Below are positions 17,258-25,950 of a stretch of DNA of 64,000 bases, one piece after another. The DNA is from Abyssibacter profundi (GTDB lineage Bacteria > Pseudomonadota > Gammaproteobacteria > Nevskiales > OUC007), in contig NZ_QEQK01000009.1 of the NCBI RefSeq assembly GCF_003151135.1, positions 29,301 to 93,300 on the forward strand, given 5' to 3'. Every line of letters starts with the position of its first letter. The stretch's first letter is position 1. The notes beneath the pieces are model-generated. The model was not told the DNA's origin. It saw only the letters and a program-made list of their open reading frames with translations, and did no database searches. The position numbers were made by a program, and so were the translations under genes.

Positions 17258-17989
17258 CTACCCCCGGTCTGGCGGCGTACAGCGCTCGATCTTGGTCAGT
17301 ACACCCCGGAGCAGATTCACCTCATCGCCATCCGGCTGCGCGCGGTGGAACAACCGACGCATGCGCCGCATCAGCTGGCGCGGGTTGTCGGGATCCAGGT
17401 AGCGCACATGCGTCAACGCACGTTCCAAATGCTCGAAGAACCCATCCATGGCCGCCTGCGTCGCGGGCGCAGCGCCCTCCGCCAGATCAATGCGGGGCGC
17501 GAGCAGGCATTGACGCAGTTCATAGGCCATCACCTGTACCGACATCGCCAGATTCAGCGAGCTGTATTCGGGGTTCGCCGGGACGTGAATCAAGCGCTGA
17601 CAAAGATCCAGTTCCGCGTTGGTGAGCCCCGTTTTTTCGCGACCGAATAGCACGGCGGCACGGGTATCGTCCGGCAGCGTCGCGATGCGCTCGGCTGCTT
17701 CGCGTGGCGTGTCGGCCGGCACCGTAATCGCCCGCAGTCGCGCACTGGCGCCCATGACCAGATTGCGATCGGCAATGGCGTCTTCCACGCGCTCGACCAC
17801 CATCGCCTGCGCCAACACATCGGTGGCGCCCGACGCCCGCGCCGTGGCCTTGGCGCTAGGGAACTCACGGGGTGCCACCAGGGCCAAATCACTCAAACCC
17901 ATGGTCTTCATCGCGCGTGCAGCCGCGCCAATGTTGCCGGAGTCGGTAGTGCCAACCAGCACCACTCGAATCGAACTCAGGTCACGCAT
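17258..17989 (-). CDS. trmJ: tRNA (cytidine/uridine-2'-O-)-methyltransferase TrmJ
   Basis: The 243-aa SPOUT (SpoU) methyltransferase starts SSIRVVLVGTTDSGNIGAAA, the family's RNA-binding N-motif. It has the knot motifs AAVLFGREKTGLTNAELDLC and IHVPANPEYSSLNLAMSVQV. TrmJ methylates the 2'-OH of C32/U32 in several tRNAs. In Pseudomonas it sits between cysE and suhB, as here. The tail after about residue 165 is an extra helical domain typical of TrmJ rather than TrmL. Confidence 0.94.
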   Translation of the reverse strand: MRDLSSIRVVLVGTTDSGNIGAAARAMKTMGLSDLALVAPREFPSAKATARASGATDVLAQAMVVERVEDAIADRNLVMGASARLRAITVPADTPREAAERIATLPDDTRAAVLFGREKTGLTNAELDLCQRLIHVPANPEYSSLNLAMSVQVMAYELRQCLLAPRIDLAEGAAPATQAAMDGFFEHLERALTHVRYLDPDNPRQLMRRMRRLFHRAQPDGDEVNLLRGVLTKIERCTPPDRG

Positions 17990-18055
17990 GGCAACTCCCG
18001 TGCTAATCTCGCGCGGCCTCGCGCCCCTAATCCCCGCTCTTTACAAGTCACTACG

Positions 18056-18844
18056 ATGCATCCACTAGTCAATATTGCAGTTGGCGCGGCCCGTTCGGCC
18101 GGCAATCTAATCATGCGTCACTATGATCGCGTCGATGAATTGCGTGTACAGACCAAGCAACGCAACGACTTTGTTACCGAGGTCGACCGCTCCGCAGAGG
18201 CGCGCATTATCGAACATATTCATCGCGCCAACCCGAATCACGCGATTCTGGGTGAGGAAAGCGGTGCCTCGGGTTCCGACGAGGTTCGGTGGATCATCGA
18301 TCCGCTGGATGGCACGACCAACTTTCTGCACGGCTTTCCACAGTTCGCGGTGTCCATCGGCATTGAGGTTCGCGGCAAATTGGAGCATGGGGTGGTCTAC
18401 AACCCCTATACCCAGGAGCTGTACACCGCCAGCCGTGGCGCAGGGGCCAGCCTGGACGGTCGACGCATTCGCGTGAGCCGGGCCAGCAGCCTGGACGGTG
18501 CCCTGCTCGGCACGGGCTTCCCGTTCCGCGACGACCAGGACATCGATGCCTATGTCGCCCTGTTCAAGGACGTGATGGCCAATACGGCAGGCGTGCGCCG
18601 CGCCGGCGCAGCCGCGCTGGACCTGGCCTTTGTGGCGGCCGGACGGCTGGATGGCTTCTGGGAACAGGGACTCAAGCCCTGGGACATGGCGGCCGGAATT
18701 GTGCTGGTGCGCGAAGCCGGCGGCATGGTCGGCGACATGGCCGGCCGCGGCGACCCCATGAACACCGGCAACATCGTCGCCGGCAACCCCAAGGTCTATG
18801 AGGCGCTGGGCGGCAAGATCATGCGCCACCTGCGCAAGCGCTAG
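18056..18844 (+). CDS. suhB: Inositol-1-monophosphatase family protein SuhB
   Basis: The 262-aa protein has both signature motifs of the Mg2+-dependent inositol monophosphatases: WIIDPLDGTTNFLHGFPQFA and WDMAAGIVLVREAGG, plus the metal-binding Glu in GEESGASG. SuhB hydrolyses inositol phosphates in vitro. In E. coli it also joins the rRNA antitermination complex with NusA/NusG. It is divergent from trmJ with a 66-base spacer, as in Pseudomonas. Confidence 0.96.
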   Translation: MHPLVNIAVGAARSAGNLIMRHYDRVDELRVQTKQRNDFVTEVDRSAEARIIEHIHRANPNHAILGEESGASGSDEVRWIIDPLDGTTNFLHGFPQFAVSIGIEVRGKLEHGVVYNPYTQELYTASRGAGASLDGRRIRVSRASSLDGALLGTGFPFRDDQDIDAYVALFKDVMANTAGVRRAGAAALDLAFVAAGRLDGFWEQGLKPWDMAAGIVLVREAGGMVGDMAGRGDPMNTGNIVAGNPKVYEALGGKIMRHLRKR

Positions 18845-18855
18845 CCAGCACCCTG

Positions 18856-18878
18856 GCCAACGCCTACGCGGCGTTGGC
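18856..18878. terminator. Hairpin between convergent suhB and outer membrane protein gene
   Basis: A perfect 8-bp stem (18856-18863 with 18871-18878) lies between the convergent stops and overlaps the stop of the minus-strand gene. No T run follows on either strand, so its efficiency as a terminator is uncertain. Confidence 0.45.
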
Positions 18879-19564
18879 TAAAACAAATTGAAGTCCTTAC
18901 GCAGCCCGACACGCAGGTTGGTCTGGTCCTGCTGCACGTCGTCACTGGTCCGACGATCAAAGTCCTGATTCAGCGACTGGGTTTCCCACTCAGCCGTCAG
19001 GAAGAACTGATAGGGCAATTCAATGGCGGTGCTCAGCGTCACACGAAAACCCTGCGGCTCGCCCAGGTCGACCCAGCCCGCCCCCAGGCCGACTTCCCAG
19101 TACTGGTCGATGTAGCCGCGCAGCTGCCCGATCAGCGAATAGCCGTCCTGGGTGATCTGCTCATTGTCGCCGAACGTGTATTCCTCGTAGTTCAGCCGGC
19201 CGTTGAAGGAGAGTCGCCCCTCCCCGCCTTCACCGATGAAGTATTTGCCCAGTCCGATCCGCGTCGCGGTGACTGCGGTGTCGTTGTCGTACTCGCCATC
19301 GCTGTAGCGCGCCGCCAGAAACAAGGCCTCCAGAGGACCCGCCCGGCGCACGGCCATCGACAGGTCATAGGTCACGGCATCGGCGTCGCCCGTGAGGTTG
19401 ACGGCCTCTGGCTGATCCAGCCCGGAGCCGGAGGTTTCGTAATCAAGCTGGGCATGGCTGACACCCAAACTGGTGTAAACGATGGAGGTTTCGTCAGCCG
19501 CTGCAGGCTGAGTGGCAAGGCCGGCCGCGGCCAAGCCGAGCACGGAAATCATGGTGGTTCGCAT
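18878..19564 (-). CDS. Putative outer membrane beta-barrel protein
   Basis: The 228-aa product has a signal peptide (MISVLGLAAAGLATQPAAA/DE) and alternating polar/hydrophobic strands throughout. It ends in LRVGLRKDFNLF, whose terminal Phe is the typical BAM recognition signal. Strand-like segments include YDLSMAVRRAGPLEALFLAA and GRLSFNGRLNYEEYTFGD. Length suggests a small barrel of about eight to ten strands. I cannot name a family with confidence. It is convergent with suhB and lies between it and an acyl-CoA dehydrogenase. Confidence 0.75.
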   Translation of the reverse strand: MRTTMISVLGLAAAGLATQPAAADETSIVYTSLGVSHAQLDYETSGSGLDQPEAVNLTGDADAVTYDLSMAVRRAGPLEALFLAARYSDGEYDNDTAVTATRIGLGKYFIGEGGEGRLSFNGRLNYEEYTFGDNEQITQDGYSLIGQLRGYIDQYWEVGLGAGWVDLGEPQGFRVTLSTAIELPYQFFLTAEWETQSLNQDFDRRTSDDVQQDQTNLRVGLRKDFNLF

Positions 19565-19639
19565 GGGGTCTCCCTGACGCAGGATGAGTCCGGTCTCCGC
19601 CGAACGTTCGTTTAGGATAACGCCCGCAGCCGCAGGCGG

Positions 19640-20779
19640 CTACAAGCCGAGTTGTCGCGCAGCAAGGTCCTTCATGACCTCGCTGGCCCCGCCGCCGATG
19701 GACAGCACTTTGGTCTCGCGGAAAATACGCTCGGAGCGGCAGCCCGTGAGATAACCGGAGCCACCAAGAATCTGCACCGCCTCGCCAGCCACCTGTTCGA
19801 GCATCGAGGTGGCGCCATTTTTGAGCATGCACAGTTCGGCAATCGGCGCCTCGCCCTGACCACAGCGCCAAGCCAATTCGTAGAGGCAGGCCCGTTGGGC
19901 GCGAATGGCGGTGAGCATGTCCACCAAACGGTGGCGGATCACCTGGCGTTGGATCAGCGGCTTGCCGAACGTTTCCCGCTCCCGAGCCCAGCCCAGGGCC
20001 TCGTCGTACGCACATTGGGCCAGCCCCACGGCCTGGGCAGCCAGTGCGAGTCGTTCGTTGTTGAAGTTGCGCATAATCCCGAGAAAACCGGCATTGACCT
20101 GCCCGATGACACAGTCGGCAGGCACCCGACAGTTCTGGAAGTACAGCGTCGCGGTGTCGGAGCAGCGCCAACCCATCTTATCGAGCGCGCTGCGGTCCAG
20201 CCCCGGCGCGTCACCGGGTACCGCAAACAGGGTAATTCCCTGCATGCCAGCCGGTCCGGTGCGGGCTGCAACGGTCAACCAGTCGGCGCGCATGCCGCTG
20301 GTGATGAATGTCTTGCTGCCGTCGAGTACGTAGTGGTCGTCCTGCAGGCGAGCACGTGTCTGCAGATTGGCGACATCCGACCCGCCCCCGGGTTCGGTAA
20401 TGGCCAGCGCCGATACCGCATCCCCGCGAAGCACCGGTGGCAGCACCCGCGCCTTTAGCGCTTCGCTCCCGAGCGCGACGATCGGCGGCAAGCCAATGCC
20501 CAGGGACAGCAACGAGGCGATTAATCCGCCCGAGCCCGCCCGGCAAAGCTCCTCGATGACGATGAGCTCGTAGAATCCGTCGGGCACCTCGATGCCGCCG
20601 TAGGCTTCCGGGAAGCCGATTTGCAGAATGCCTGCTTCCGCCGCCTGCTGATGCAGCGATACCGGCAAGCGGCCCTCGGCCTCCCAGCCGTCCAAATGCG
20701 GCATGACCGCCTGCTCGGTGAAGCGGCGCACCTGGTCGCGAAAGCGACCGTGCTCCTCGGTCTCCCAGTACATGGGCAT
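19640..20779 (-). CDS. Acyl-CoA dehydrogenase family protein
   Basis: The 379-aa flavoprotein has the usual three-domain pattern. N-terminal helices start at FRDQVRRFTEQAVMPHLDGW, the beta domain has SALAITEPGGGSDVANLQT and GSKTFITSGMRADWLTVAAR, and the C-terminal helices have RETFGKPLIQRQVIRHRL and QILGGSGYLTGCRSERIFRE. These enzymes form the 2,3 double bond of acyl-CoAs using FAD and pass electrons to ETF. The MCAD-type catalytic Glu position (YEGTS) is replaced by GGGAS. NFNNERLALAAQ instead has a Glu on helix G, as in isovaleryl-CoA dehydrogenase. Branched or unusual substrates are therefore possible (inference). It stands alone between secF and the barrel protein. Confidence 0.92.
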   Translation of the reverse strand: MPMYWETEEHGRFRDQVRRFTEQAVMPHLDGWEAEGRLPVSLHQQAAEAGILQIGFPEAYGGIEVPDGFYELIVIEELCRAGSGGLIASLLSLGIGLPPIVALGSEALKARVLPPVLRGDAVSALAITEPGGGSDVANLQTRARLQDDHYVLDGSKTFITSGMRADWLTVAARTGPAGMQGITLFAVPGDAPGLDRSALDKMGWRCSDTATLYFQNCRVPADCVIGQVNAGFLGIMRNFNNERLALAAQAVGLAQCAYDEALGWARERETFGKPLIQRQVIRHRLVDMLTAIRAQRACLYELAWRCGQGEAPIAELCMLKNGATSMLEQVAGEAVQILGGSGYLTGCRSERIFRETKVLSIGGGASEVMKDLAARQLGL

Positions 20780-20851
20780 AGGGTCTCCTCGTCGGTCTCG
20801 TCGGCACGGCTCGGCCGATCTTGGTCAGACCACGTATTCGACCATGCCCCC

Positions 20852-20894
20852 AAAACGAACGCGAGCCGATGGTCACGAAGACGCATCGGCTCGC
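20852..20894 (-). terminator. Terminator after secF
   Basis: A perfect 11-bp stem (20861-20871 with 20884-20894) lies 33 bases after the secF stop. It is followed on the minus strand by GTTCGTTTT, a moderately T-rich tail. It probably ends the yajC-secD-secF transcript. Confidence 0.7.
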
Positions 20895-20927
20895 ATCGCC
20901 GGGCTAGGGTGACCGGACTTGCCCCCC

Positions 20928-21869
20928 CTAAACCACGGCTCCATCGGCTGGCCGGTCATCGTCATCGGCCGGCGGCAGCACATCATCCCGGCTGACGCGC
21001 AGTGCGATGGACACTGGGCTGGCCACGTACACCGAGGAGTAAGTCCCCACAATCACACCCACGATCAGCGCGGTGGAGAAACCCGCCATGGCCTCGCCAC
21101 CGATCAGCCGCAGCGCGATGAGGGCGAGCAGCGTGGTCATGCTGGTCACCAGCGTCCGGGAAAGGTTCTCGTTCACGGAGCGGTTAATTGTGGCCTTGGC
21201 GTCACCGGAACTCGCCCGCTGGAAATTCTCTCGGCAACGGTCGAACACCACGATGGTGTCGTTCAGCGAGTAACCGATGACGGCCAGCACCGCCGCCAGC
21301 ACCGTGAGGTCGAACTCCAGATGTAAGAAGGAGAAAAACCCCAGCGTGATGATCACGTCGTGACCCAGCGCCGCGACCGCGCCCGCGGAGAACTTCCAAT
21401 GGAAGCGAAACCAGACGTACGCAAAAATCAGGATGAGCGCGATGATCGTCGCCAGCGACCCATCAATGGTCAACTCTTCGCCCACCTGCGGGCCGACGAA
21501 CTCGACCCGTCGCAACTCAGGTGCCAGTTCATCGGCCTGCAGCGCCCGCAAGACCTGGGTGGACAGATCGGCGTTGCTCTCCTCGGCCCGTGGAGCGAGG
21601 CGGATCATCACGTCGTTACGTGCACCGAAGTACTGCACCGTCGCGTCACCGAACTCGGCGTCGGCCAGTTGCGCCCGGACAATGTTCAGGTCAACGGCTT
21701 CCGGATACCCCACCTCGACAATCACGCCGCCGGTGAAATCAATACCGAAGTTCAGACTGCGTGTGGCCAGCGAGGCCACGGAGGCCACCAGCAAGACCAG
21801 GGAAATCGCCAGCGCAATCTTGCGCTGGGCCATGAAGTTGAAGTTCGGCGTTTGGCTGAAAAATTTCAT
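20928..21869 (-). CDS. secF: Protein translocase subunit SecF
   Basis: The 313-aa RND-type membrane protein has an N-terminal helix (RKIALAISLVLLVASVASLA), the SecF signature LNFGIDFTGGVIVEVGYP, a periplasmic loop, and a C-terminal bundle including ALGHDVIITLGFFSFL, AVIGYSLNDTIVVFDRCREN and NENLSRTLVTSMTTLLAL. With SecD it uses proton motive force to complete export through SecYEG. It starts three bases after secD; the yajC-secD-secF order is standard. Confidence 0.98.
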   Translation of the reverse strand: MKFFSQTPNFNFMAQRKIALAISLVLLVASVASLATRSLNFGIDFTGGVIVEVGYPEAVDLNIVRAQLADAEFGDATVQYFGARNDVMIRLAPRAEESNADLSTQVLRALQADELAPELRRVEFVGPQVGEELTIDGSLATIIALILIFAYVWFRFHWKFSAGAVAALGHDVIITLGFFSFLHLEFDLTVLAAVLAVIGYSLNDTIVVFDRCRENFQRASSGDAKATINRSVNENLSRTLVTSMTTLLALIALRLIGGEAMAGFSTALIVGVIVGTYSSVYVASPVSIALRVSRDDVLPPADDDDRPADGAVV

Positions 21870-21872
21870 GGC

Positions 21873-23729
21873 TTAAATCGGTAGCTTGGAGAGGCGACGG
21901 CCGCCGAAACAGGCATTGACCAGCACGCGGGTTCCGAAAATGGCGGTAAACATCGAGCTGACGATGCCAATGGACAGGGTCACGGCGAAACCTTTCACCG
22001 GGCCGGTACCAAAAATGAACAGCACGACGGCCGCGATTAGCGTGGTGATATTGGCGTCGGCAATTGTCGAAAAGGCCTTGTCGTAGCCTCCGGCAATGGC
22101 TTCCTGCGGCTTGGCACCCGCCTTGAGCTCTTCACGAATCCGCTGAAAGATCAACACGTTGGCGTCCACCGCCATGCCCACCGTCAGCAGCATGCCGGCA
22201 ATGCCCGGCAGGGTGAGCGTGGCCTGCAGCATGGACAGGACCGCGACAATCATGACCACGTTCAGCAGCAGCGCGGCATTGGCGATCAGACCGAACGCCT
22301 TGTACCAAACTGCCATGAACAGCACGACCAGGGCGAAGCCGAGCAAGGTGGCATTGCGCCCCTGTTCGACATTGTCCTGACCCAGGCTCGGCCCGATGGT
22401 GCGTTCCTCGACAATGGCGATCGGCGCCGCCAGTGCACCGGCCCGCAGCAGCAGCGCCAGATCATGCGCCTCTTTGCTGGTCAGACCGGTGGTTTGGAAC
22501 CGCTTGCCGAAGACACCGCGGATCGTCGCGACCGAAATGATCTCCTCGATCTTTTCGCGCTCGAATTCCGGATTGCCCTCGTCGTCATACGTGGTCGTGA
22601 TGATGGTCTCTTTGTAGAGCACCGCCATCGGGTTGCCGACGTTCTTCTCCGTGAACTCGAACATGCGCTTGGCGGCGCGTCCATCCAGCGTCACCGACAC
22701 CGCCGGGCTGGCCGTTTCGCTGTCGACCGTGGCCGCTGCATCGACCAGCTGGTTACCGGTGGCGATGATCTTGCGCTTGAGCAGGTAGGGACGACCGGTC
22801 CCACGTTCAAAGAACAGCTGCGTGCCTGCCGGGGCAATGCCCGTGCGTGCCGCGCGCTCGGCATCGCCTTCCAGCGAGACCGCGCGGTACTCCAGCGTGG
22901 CGGTGGCCCCCAGCAAATCCTTGATGCGCGTCGTGTCCTGCACGCCGGGCAGCTGCACCAAGATGCGCGCCGCACCCTGACGCTGCACCACAGGCTCGGC
23001 CACGCCCAGCTGGTTGACGCGGCTGCGCAGCGTGGTGAGGTTTTGCTTGACCGCAAAATCGAGAATCCGCTGCTCTTCCTCTTCGGTCAGGGCGATCGCC
23101 AGCGTGTCTGCGCGGCTCGGCGCCTCGCTCACCGTCAGTTCGTTGAACTCCTGCGTCAACGCCGCTTGTGCGGCCTGCAGCGTCTGCTGGTCACGCAGGC
23201 TGATGATCAGCTGGCCATCGTCCACCTTGCGCGAGGTGTATCGCAGTTCACGCGCTCGCAGAAAGGCGGGAATTTCCTGGAGATACCGCTCCATGGCCGT
23301 CTCGCGCACCGACTGGGCATCGACTTCCAACAGGAAGTGCACGCCGCCGCGCAGATCCAGACCCAGCGACATGGGCTCGGCGCCCAGGCCCACCAGCCAG
23401 CCCGGTGTCCGCGGCGCCAGGCTCAAAGCCACGACATAGTCGCGGCCGAGGACCTCACGCAGCGCCTCAGCGGCTTCCAGCTGGCTGGCATCATCCGGCA
23501 TGCGTGCGAGCAGCTGGCCATCGACGACATCGACCTGCTTGGGCGCGATCTCGGCGCGTTCCAGAATCGCTTCCACGCGCGAGACGAACTGCGCGTCCAC
23601 GGCTTCGCCGGAATCAGCAGAAATCTGAATCGCCGGATCTTCGCCAAAAACATTGGGCAGTGCGTAGATCACGCCCACGGCCACAACGGCCAGCAACACC
23701 AGCCATCGCCACAAGGAGTTCTGATTCAT
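21873..23729 (-). CDS. secD: Protein translocase subunit SecD
   Basis: At 618 aa it matches proteobacterial SecD. An N-terminal membrane helix (LVLLAVVAVGVIYALPNVFG) precedes the P1 periplasmic region with LGLDLRGGVHFLLEVD and VNQLGVAEPVVQRQGAARIL. The C-terminal six-helix domain contains SLGQDNVEQGRNATLLGFAL, AVDANVLIFQRIREELKAG and KGFAVTLSIGIVSSMFTAI. Its ATG overlaps the yajC stop by one base (TGATG), and secF follows after three bases. Confidence 0.98.
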   Translation of the reverse strand: MNQNSLWRWLVLLAVVAVGVIYALPNVFGEDPAIQISADSGEAVDAQFVSRVEAILERAEIAPKQVDVVDGQLLARMPDDASQLEAAEALREVLGRDYVVALSLAPRTPGWLVGLGAEPMSLGLDLRGGVHFLLEVDAQSVRETAMERYLQEIPAFLRARELRYTSRKVDDGQLIISLRDQQTLQAAQAALTQEFNELTVSEAPSRADTLAIALTEEEEQRILDFAVKQNLTTLRSRVNQLGVAEPVVQRQGAARILVQLPGVQDTTRIKDLLGATATLEYRAVSLEGDAERAARTGIAPAGTQLFFERGTGRPYLLKRKIIATGNQLVDAAATVDSETASPAVSVTLDGRAAKRMFEFTEKNVGNPMAVLYKETIITTTYDDEGNPEFEREKIEEIISVATIRGVFGKRFQTTGLTSKEAHDLALLLRAGALAAPIAIVEERTIGPSLGQDNVEQGRNATLLGFALVVLFMAVWYKAFGLIANAALLLNVVMIVAVLSMLQATLTLPGIAGMLLTVGMAVDANVLIFQRIREELKAGAKPQEAIAGGYDKAFSTIADANITTLIAAVVLFIFGTGPVKGFAVTLSIGIVSSMFTAIFGTRVLVNACFGGRRLSKLPI

Positions 23730-24058
23730 CAGATCGACTTCAGCGAGCCCTTGGGCAGGACACTGGATACGGACTGACGCTGAACGGTAATCACCACACC
23801 GTCCGCAATCTGCAGCTTGACGTATTCATCACCCAGATCGGTGACCGAGCCGGTCAAACCGCCAGCGGTGATCACCTCATCACCCTTGGACAGGCTGGCG
23901 ATCAGCTGCTTGTGTTCCTTGTTCCGCTTCATCTGCGGCCGGATCAGCATGAAATAGAACAGGACGATCAGGCCGATCAAAGGCAGGAGCTGAACGATGG
24001 GGTTCGGCGCGGCAGCGCCGGCTTGCTGGGCGTGAGCCGTGGAGATCAGAAAATCCAT
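23729..24058 (-). CDS. yajC: Preprotein translocase accessory subunit YajC
   Basis: The 109-aa protein has the YajC layout: short periplasmic N-terminus (MDFLISTAHAQQAGAAAPNP), one transmembrane helix ending in the signature YFMLIRPQMKRNKEHKQL, and a small cytoplasmic domain (KGDEVITAGGLTGSVTDL). It associates with SecDF and the Sec holotranslocon. The start at 24058 was chosen over an upstream in-frame ATG because it gives the family N-terminus and leaves a 70-base divergent spacer to cutA. The usual upstream tgt and queA genes are absent. Confidence 0.96.
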   Translation of the reverse strand: MDFLISTAHAQQAGAAAPNPIVQLLPLIGLIVLFYFMLIRPQMKRNKEHKQLIASLSKGDEVITAGGLTGSVTDLGDEYVKLQIADGVVITVQRQSVSSVLPKGSLKSI

Positions 24059-24128
24059 GTTTCCGAGTTCTTTGGGGAGACGAAAGGCGGCGTAGTATGC
24101 CAGAACCCCCCGAACCACTAACGCCCCT

Positions 24129-24461
24129 ATGTCTGATCCCACGCCGACAACGCTCATCGTGTACTGCACCTGCCCCGACCAGACCACGGCGAAACAGATC
24201 AGCGAAACCGTGGTCACCCGGCAGCTCGCCGCCTGCGTGAACAGCATCCCGGGCCTACAGTCGACCTATGTCTGGCAGGGTGCGGTGCAAACCGATCAGG
24301 AATGGCTGCTCATGATCAAGACAACAAGCGCGCGCTATCCGGCGCTGGAAACCGCGATCCGAAGCACGCATCCTTACGAACTTCCCGAAATCATCGCGGT
24401 CGAAGCCGCCCTCGGCCTTCCCGACTACTTGCAATGGGTTCACGACACCTGCTCTCCCTGA
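24129..24461 (+). CDS. cutA: Divalent-cation tolerance protein CutA
   Basis: The 110-aa trimeric ferredoxin-like protein shows the family motifs VYCTCPDQTTAKQISETVV, LAACVNSIPGLQSTYVWQG, EWLLMIKTTSARYPALE and STHPYELPEIIAVEAALGLP. CutA is linked to copper tolerance in E. coli; its molecular role is unsettled. In E. coli cutA is directly followed by dsbD. Here it is followed, with a 28-base overlap, by a protein containing only the DsbD N-terminal domain. Confidence 0.95.
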   Translation: MSDPTPTTLIVYCTCPDQTTAKQISETVVTRQLAACVNSIPGLQSTYVWQGAVQTDQEWLLMIKTTSARYPALETAIRSTHPYELPEIIAVEAALGLPDYLQWVHDTCSP

Positions 24462-24841
24462 TGCTTTGTGCGGTCCTACCGCTGGCCAGTGCGGCCGGCC
24501 TGTCGCAGACCAGCGCGTTTCTGCCGGCTGACCAGGCATTTGCATCCGATGTATGGAGCGAGGCAGATGGTCATACGGTTGCCTGGACCATTGCACCGGG
24601 CTACTACCTCTACGGCCATGCCCTGGCCTTTGAGATTGACGGGCAAGCTGTCGCCGCCGATGTGCCACCGGGCACGCCCTACCATGACGCCCATTTTGGC
24701 GAGGTCTCCATCTACAGAGACCAGTTGTTCGTCACCCTGCCGGCTGGTAGCGACGGCACGGAACTGGTGATTCACTACCAGGGTTGCGCCGACGCCGGCC
24801 TATGCTACCCACCCCAGCAACGTCGATACCCACTGCCCTAG
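24434..24841 (+). CDS. Stand-alone DsbD N-terminal (alpha) domain protein
   Basis: The 135-aa product has a signal peptide (HLLSLMLCAVLPLASA) and then matches the periplasmic alpha domain of DsbD. Redox pair Cys118/Cys124 lies in YQGCADAGLCYPP, the same C-x5-C as E. coli Cys103/Cys109, and the cap-loop region is DAHFGEVSIYRDQL. Full DsbD carries electrons from cytoplasmic thioredoxin through an eight-helix membrane domain and a C-terminal thioredoxin domain to this alpha domain, which reduces DsbC, CcmG and others. Both later domains are missing: the frame ends with its own stop and the next gene is a TlpA protein. The start at 24434 overlaps cutA by 28 bases. The domain call is strong; how it gets electrons is open. 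Confidence 0.85.
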   Translation: MGSRHLLSLMLCAVLPLASAAGLSQTSAFLPADQAFASDVWSEADGHTVAWTIAPGYYLYGHALAFEIDGQAVAADVPPGTPYHDAHFGEVSIYRDQLFVTLPAGSDGTELVIHYQGCADAGLCYPPQQRRYPLP

Positions 24842-24844
24842 CCC

Positions 24845-25372
24845 ATGAAAACCTGGATCACCCTCGGACTCGTCGCTTTGCTGGCCGCTACCGCCGGCTA
24901 CGGCCTGCAGCGCTACCTGCAGCAAGACCAGACGCTGGGCGACGCGCCCGCCGGACCGCTGCCAACCTTTAGCATCGCCGACCTGGGCGGCGAGCCGGTG
25001 ACCCCGTCCGACTTTCCCGGCAAAACGGTGCTGATCAACTTCTGGGCAACCTGGTGCCCGCCCTGCCGCGATGAGATCCCGGAGCTCATCGAGCTGCAGG
25101 AAGCCTACGGCGACAGCGAGTTGCAGGTGCTGGGCATTGCACTGGACGATCGAGCGCGCGTGGCGGAATATGCAGCTCGCATGGGGATGAACTACCCTGT
25201 GCTGGTCGTCGAAGGCGCCGAGGGATTCGATCTGATGGATGCCTACGGTGCACAGGTGGGCGGCCTGCCCTTTAACGTGCTGATCCACCCGGACGGCTCG
25301 GTCGCCATGCGCCACGAGGGTGCCGTCACGGGCGACGAGATACGCGCCCGGCTCCCCGGCAGCGCTTCCTAG
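24845..25372 (+). CDS. TlpA-family membrane-anchored thioredoxin-like protein
   Basis: The 175-aa protein has an N-terminal signal anchor (TWITLGLVALLAATAGYGL) and an AhpC/TSA-type thioredoxin fold with the active motif NFWATWCPPCRDEIPE (Cys71/Cys74), LQVLGIALDD and a cis-Pro loop GGLPFNVLIHPDGS. TlpA/ResA/CcmG relatives reduce periplasmic disulfides, often for cytochrome c maturation. It begins three bases after the DsbD alpha-domain gene, so the two are almost certainly co-transcribed and may be redox partners. The membrane anchor suggests it acts at the periplasmic face of the inner membrane. Confidence 0.92.
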   Translation: MKTWITLGLVALLAATAGYGLQRYLQQDQTLGDAPAGPLPTFSIADLGGEPVTPSDFPGKTVLINFWATWCPPCRDEIPELIELQEAYGDSELQVLGIALDDRARVAEYAARMGMNYPVLVVEGAEGFDLMDAYGAQVGGLPFNVLIHPDGSVAMRHEGAVTGDEIRARLPGSAS

Positions 25373-25490
25373 GCCCAACCCTGCTGGAATTTGCGGCTAA
25401 CTGACGCGAAATTTCACATATCTTCCGCGAAAGGGTTCACACCCACACCTAGCTACGGCACACTCCTCCCTGCAAACCGAATGGGGGCTG

Positions 25491-25949
25491 GTGGTGGCCA
25501 CGCTGCTTTTGATCAATGGTCCGAATCTGAATCTGCTCGGCTCTCGTGAGCCGGAGATCTACGGCGCGCGAACGCTGGCCGACCTGGAGTCGTCGCTCAG
25601 CCAAGAGGCTGAGGCGCTTGGCCACGAGCTGCAGTGCTTTCAGTCCAACCACGAAGGCGCGCTCATCGACCGCATTCACCAAGCGGCCACAGACGGGGTC
25701 GCGTTCCTGCTGATCAACCCCGCCGCCTACACCCACACCAGCATTGCCCTGCGCGACGCCCTGCTGGGCGTGGGGCTCCCATTCATCGAGATCCACCTCT
25801 CGAATGTCCACGCACGCGAGCCGTTCCGGCATTCGAGTTTTCTTTCCGACATTGCGGTTGGCGTCATCGCCGGCCTGGGCCCTATGGGCTATAGCCTCGC
25901 CCTGCGCGCAGCCGCATCCCGATTGCAGATAGCCAACCCGAAGGGCTGA
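25491..25949 (+). CDS. aroQ: Type II 3-dehydroquinate dehydratase
   Basis: The 152-aa enzyme dehydrates 3-dehydroquinate in the shikimate pathway. It shows [20 protein letters not shown] (catalytic Tyr region), [19 protein letters not shown] and the catalytic His segment [20 protein letters not shown]. It begins with GTG at 25491 or 25494; no in-frame ATG is close. It lies one base before accB, the aroQ-accB-accC order common in gammaproteobacteria. The 118 bases upstream probably hold the promoter, but no clear -35/-10 pair is seen. Confidence 0.97.
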   Translation: MVATLLLINGPNLNLLGSREPEIYGARTLADLESSLSQEAEALGHELQCFQSNHEGALIDRIHQAATDGVAFLLINPAAYTHTSIALRDALLGVGLPFIEIHLSNVHAREPFRHSSFLSDIAVGVIAGLGPMGYSLALRAAASRLQIANPKG

Positions 25950-25950
25950 T

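Noticed and set aside
18856..18878. Hairpin between suhB and the barrel gene, considered as a strong bidirectional terminator.
   Set aside because: No T run on either strand; kept only as a low-confidence terminator.
22464..23777. Plus-strand open frame (437 codons) opposite secD.
   Set aside because: Antisense to the conserved secD sequence; composition is typical of a GC-rich shadow frame.
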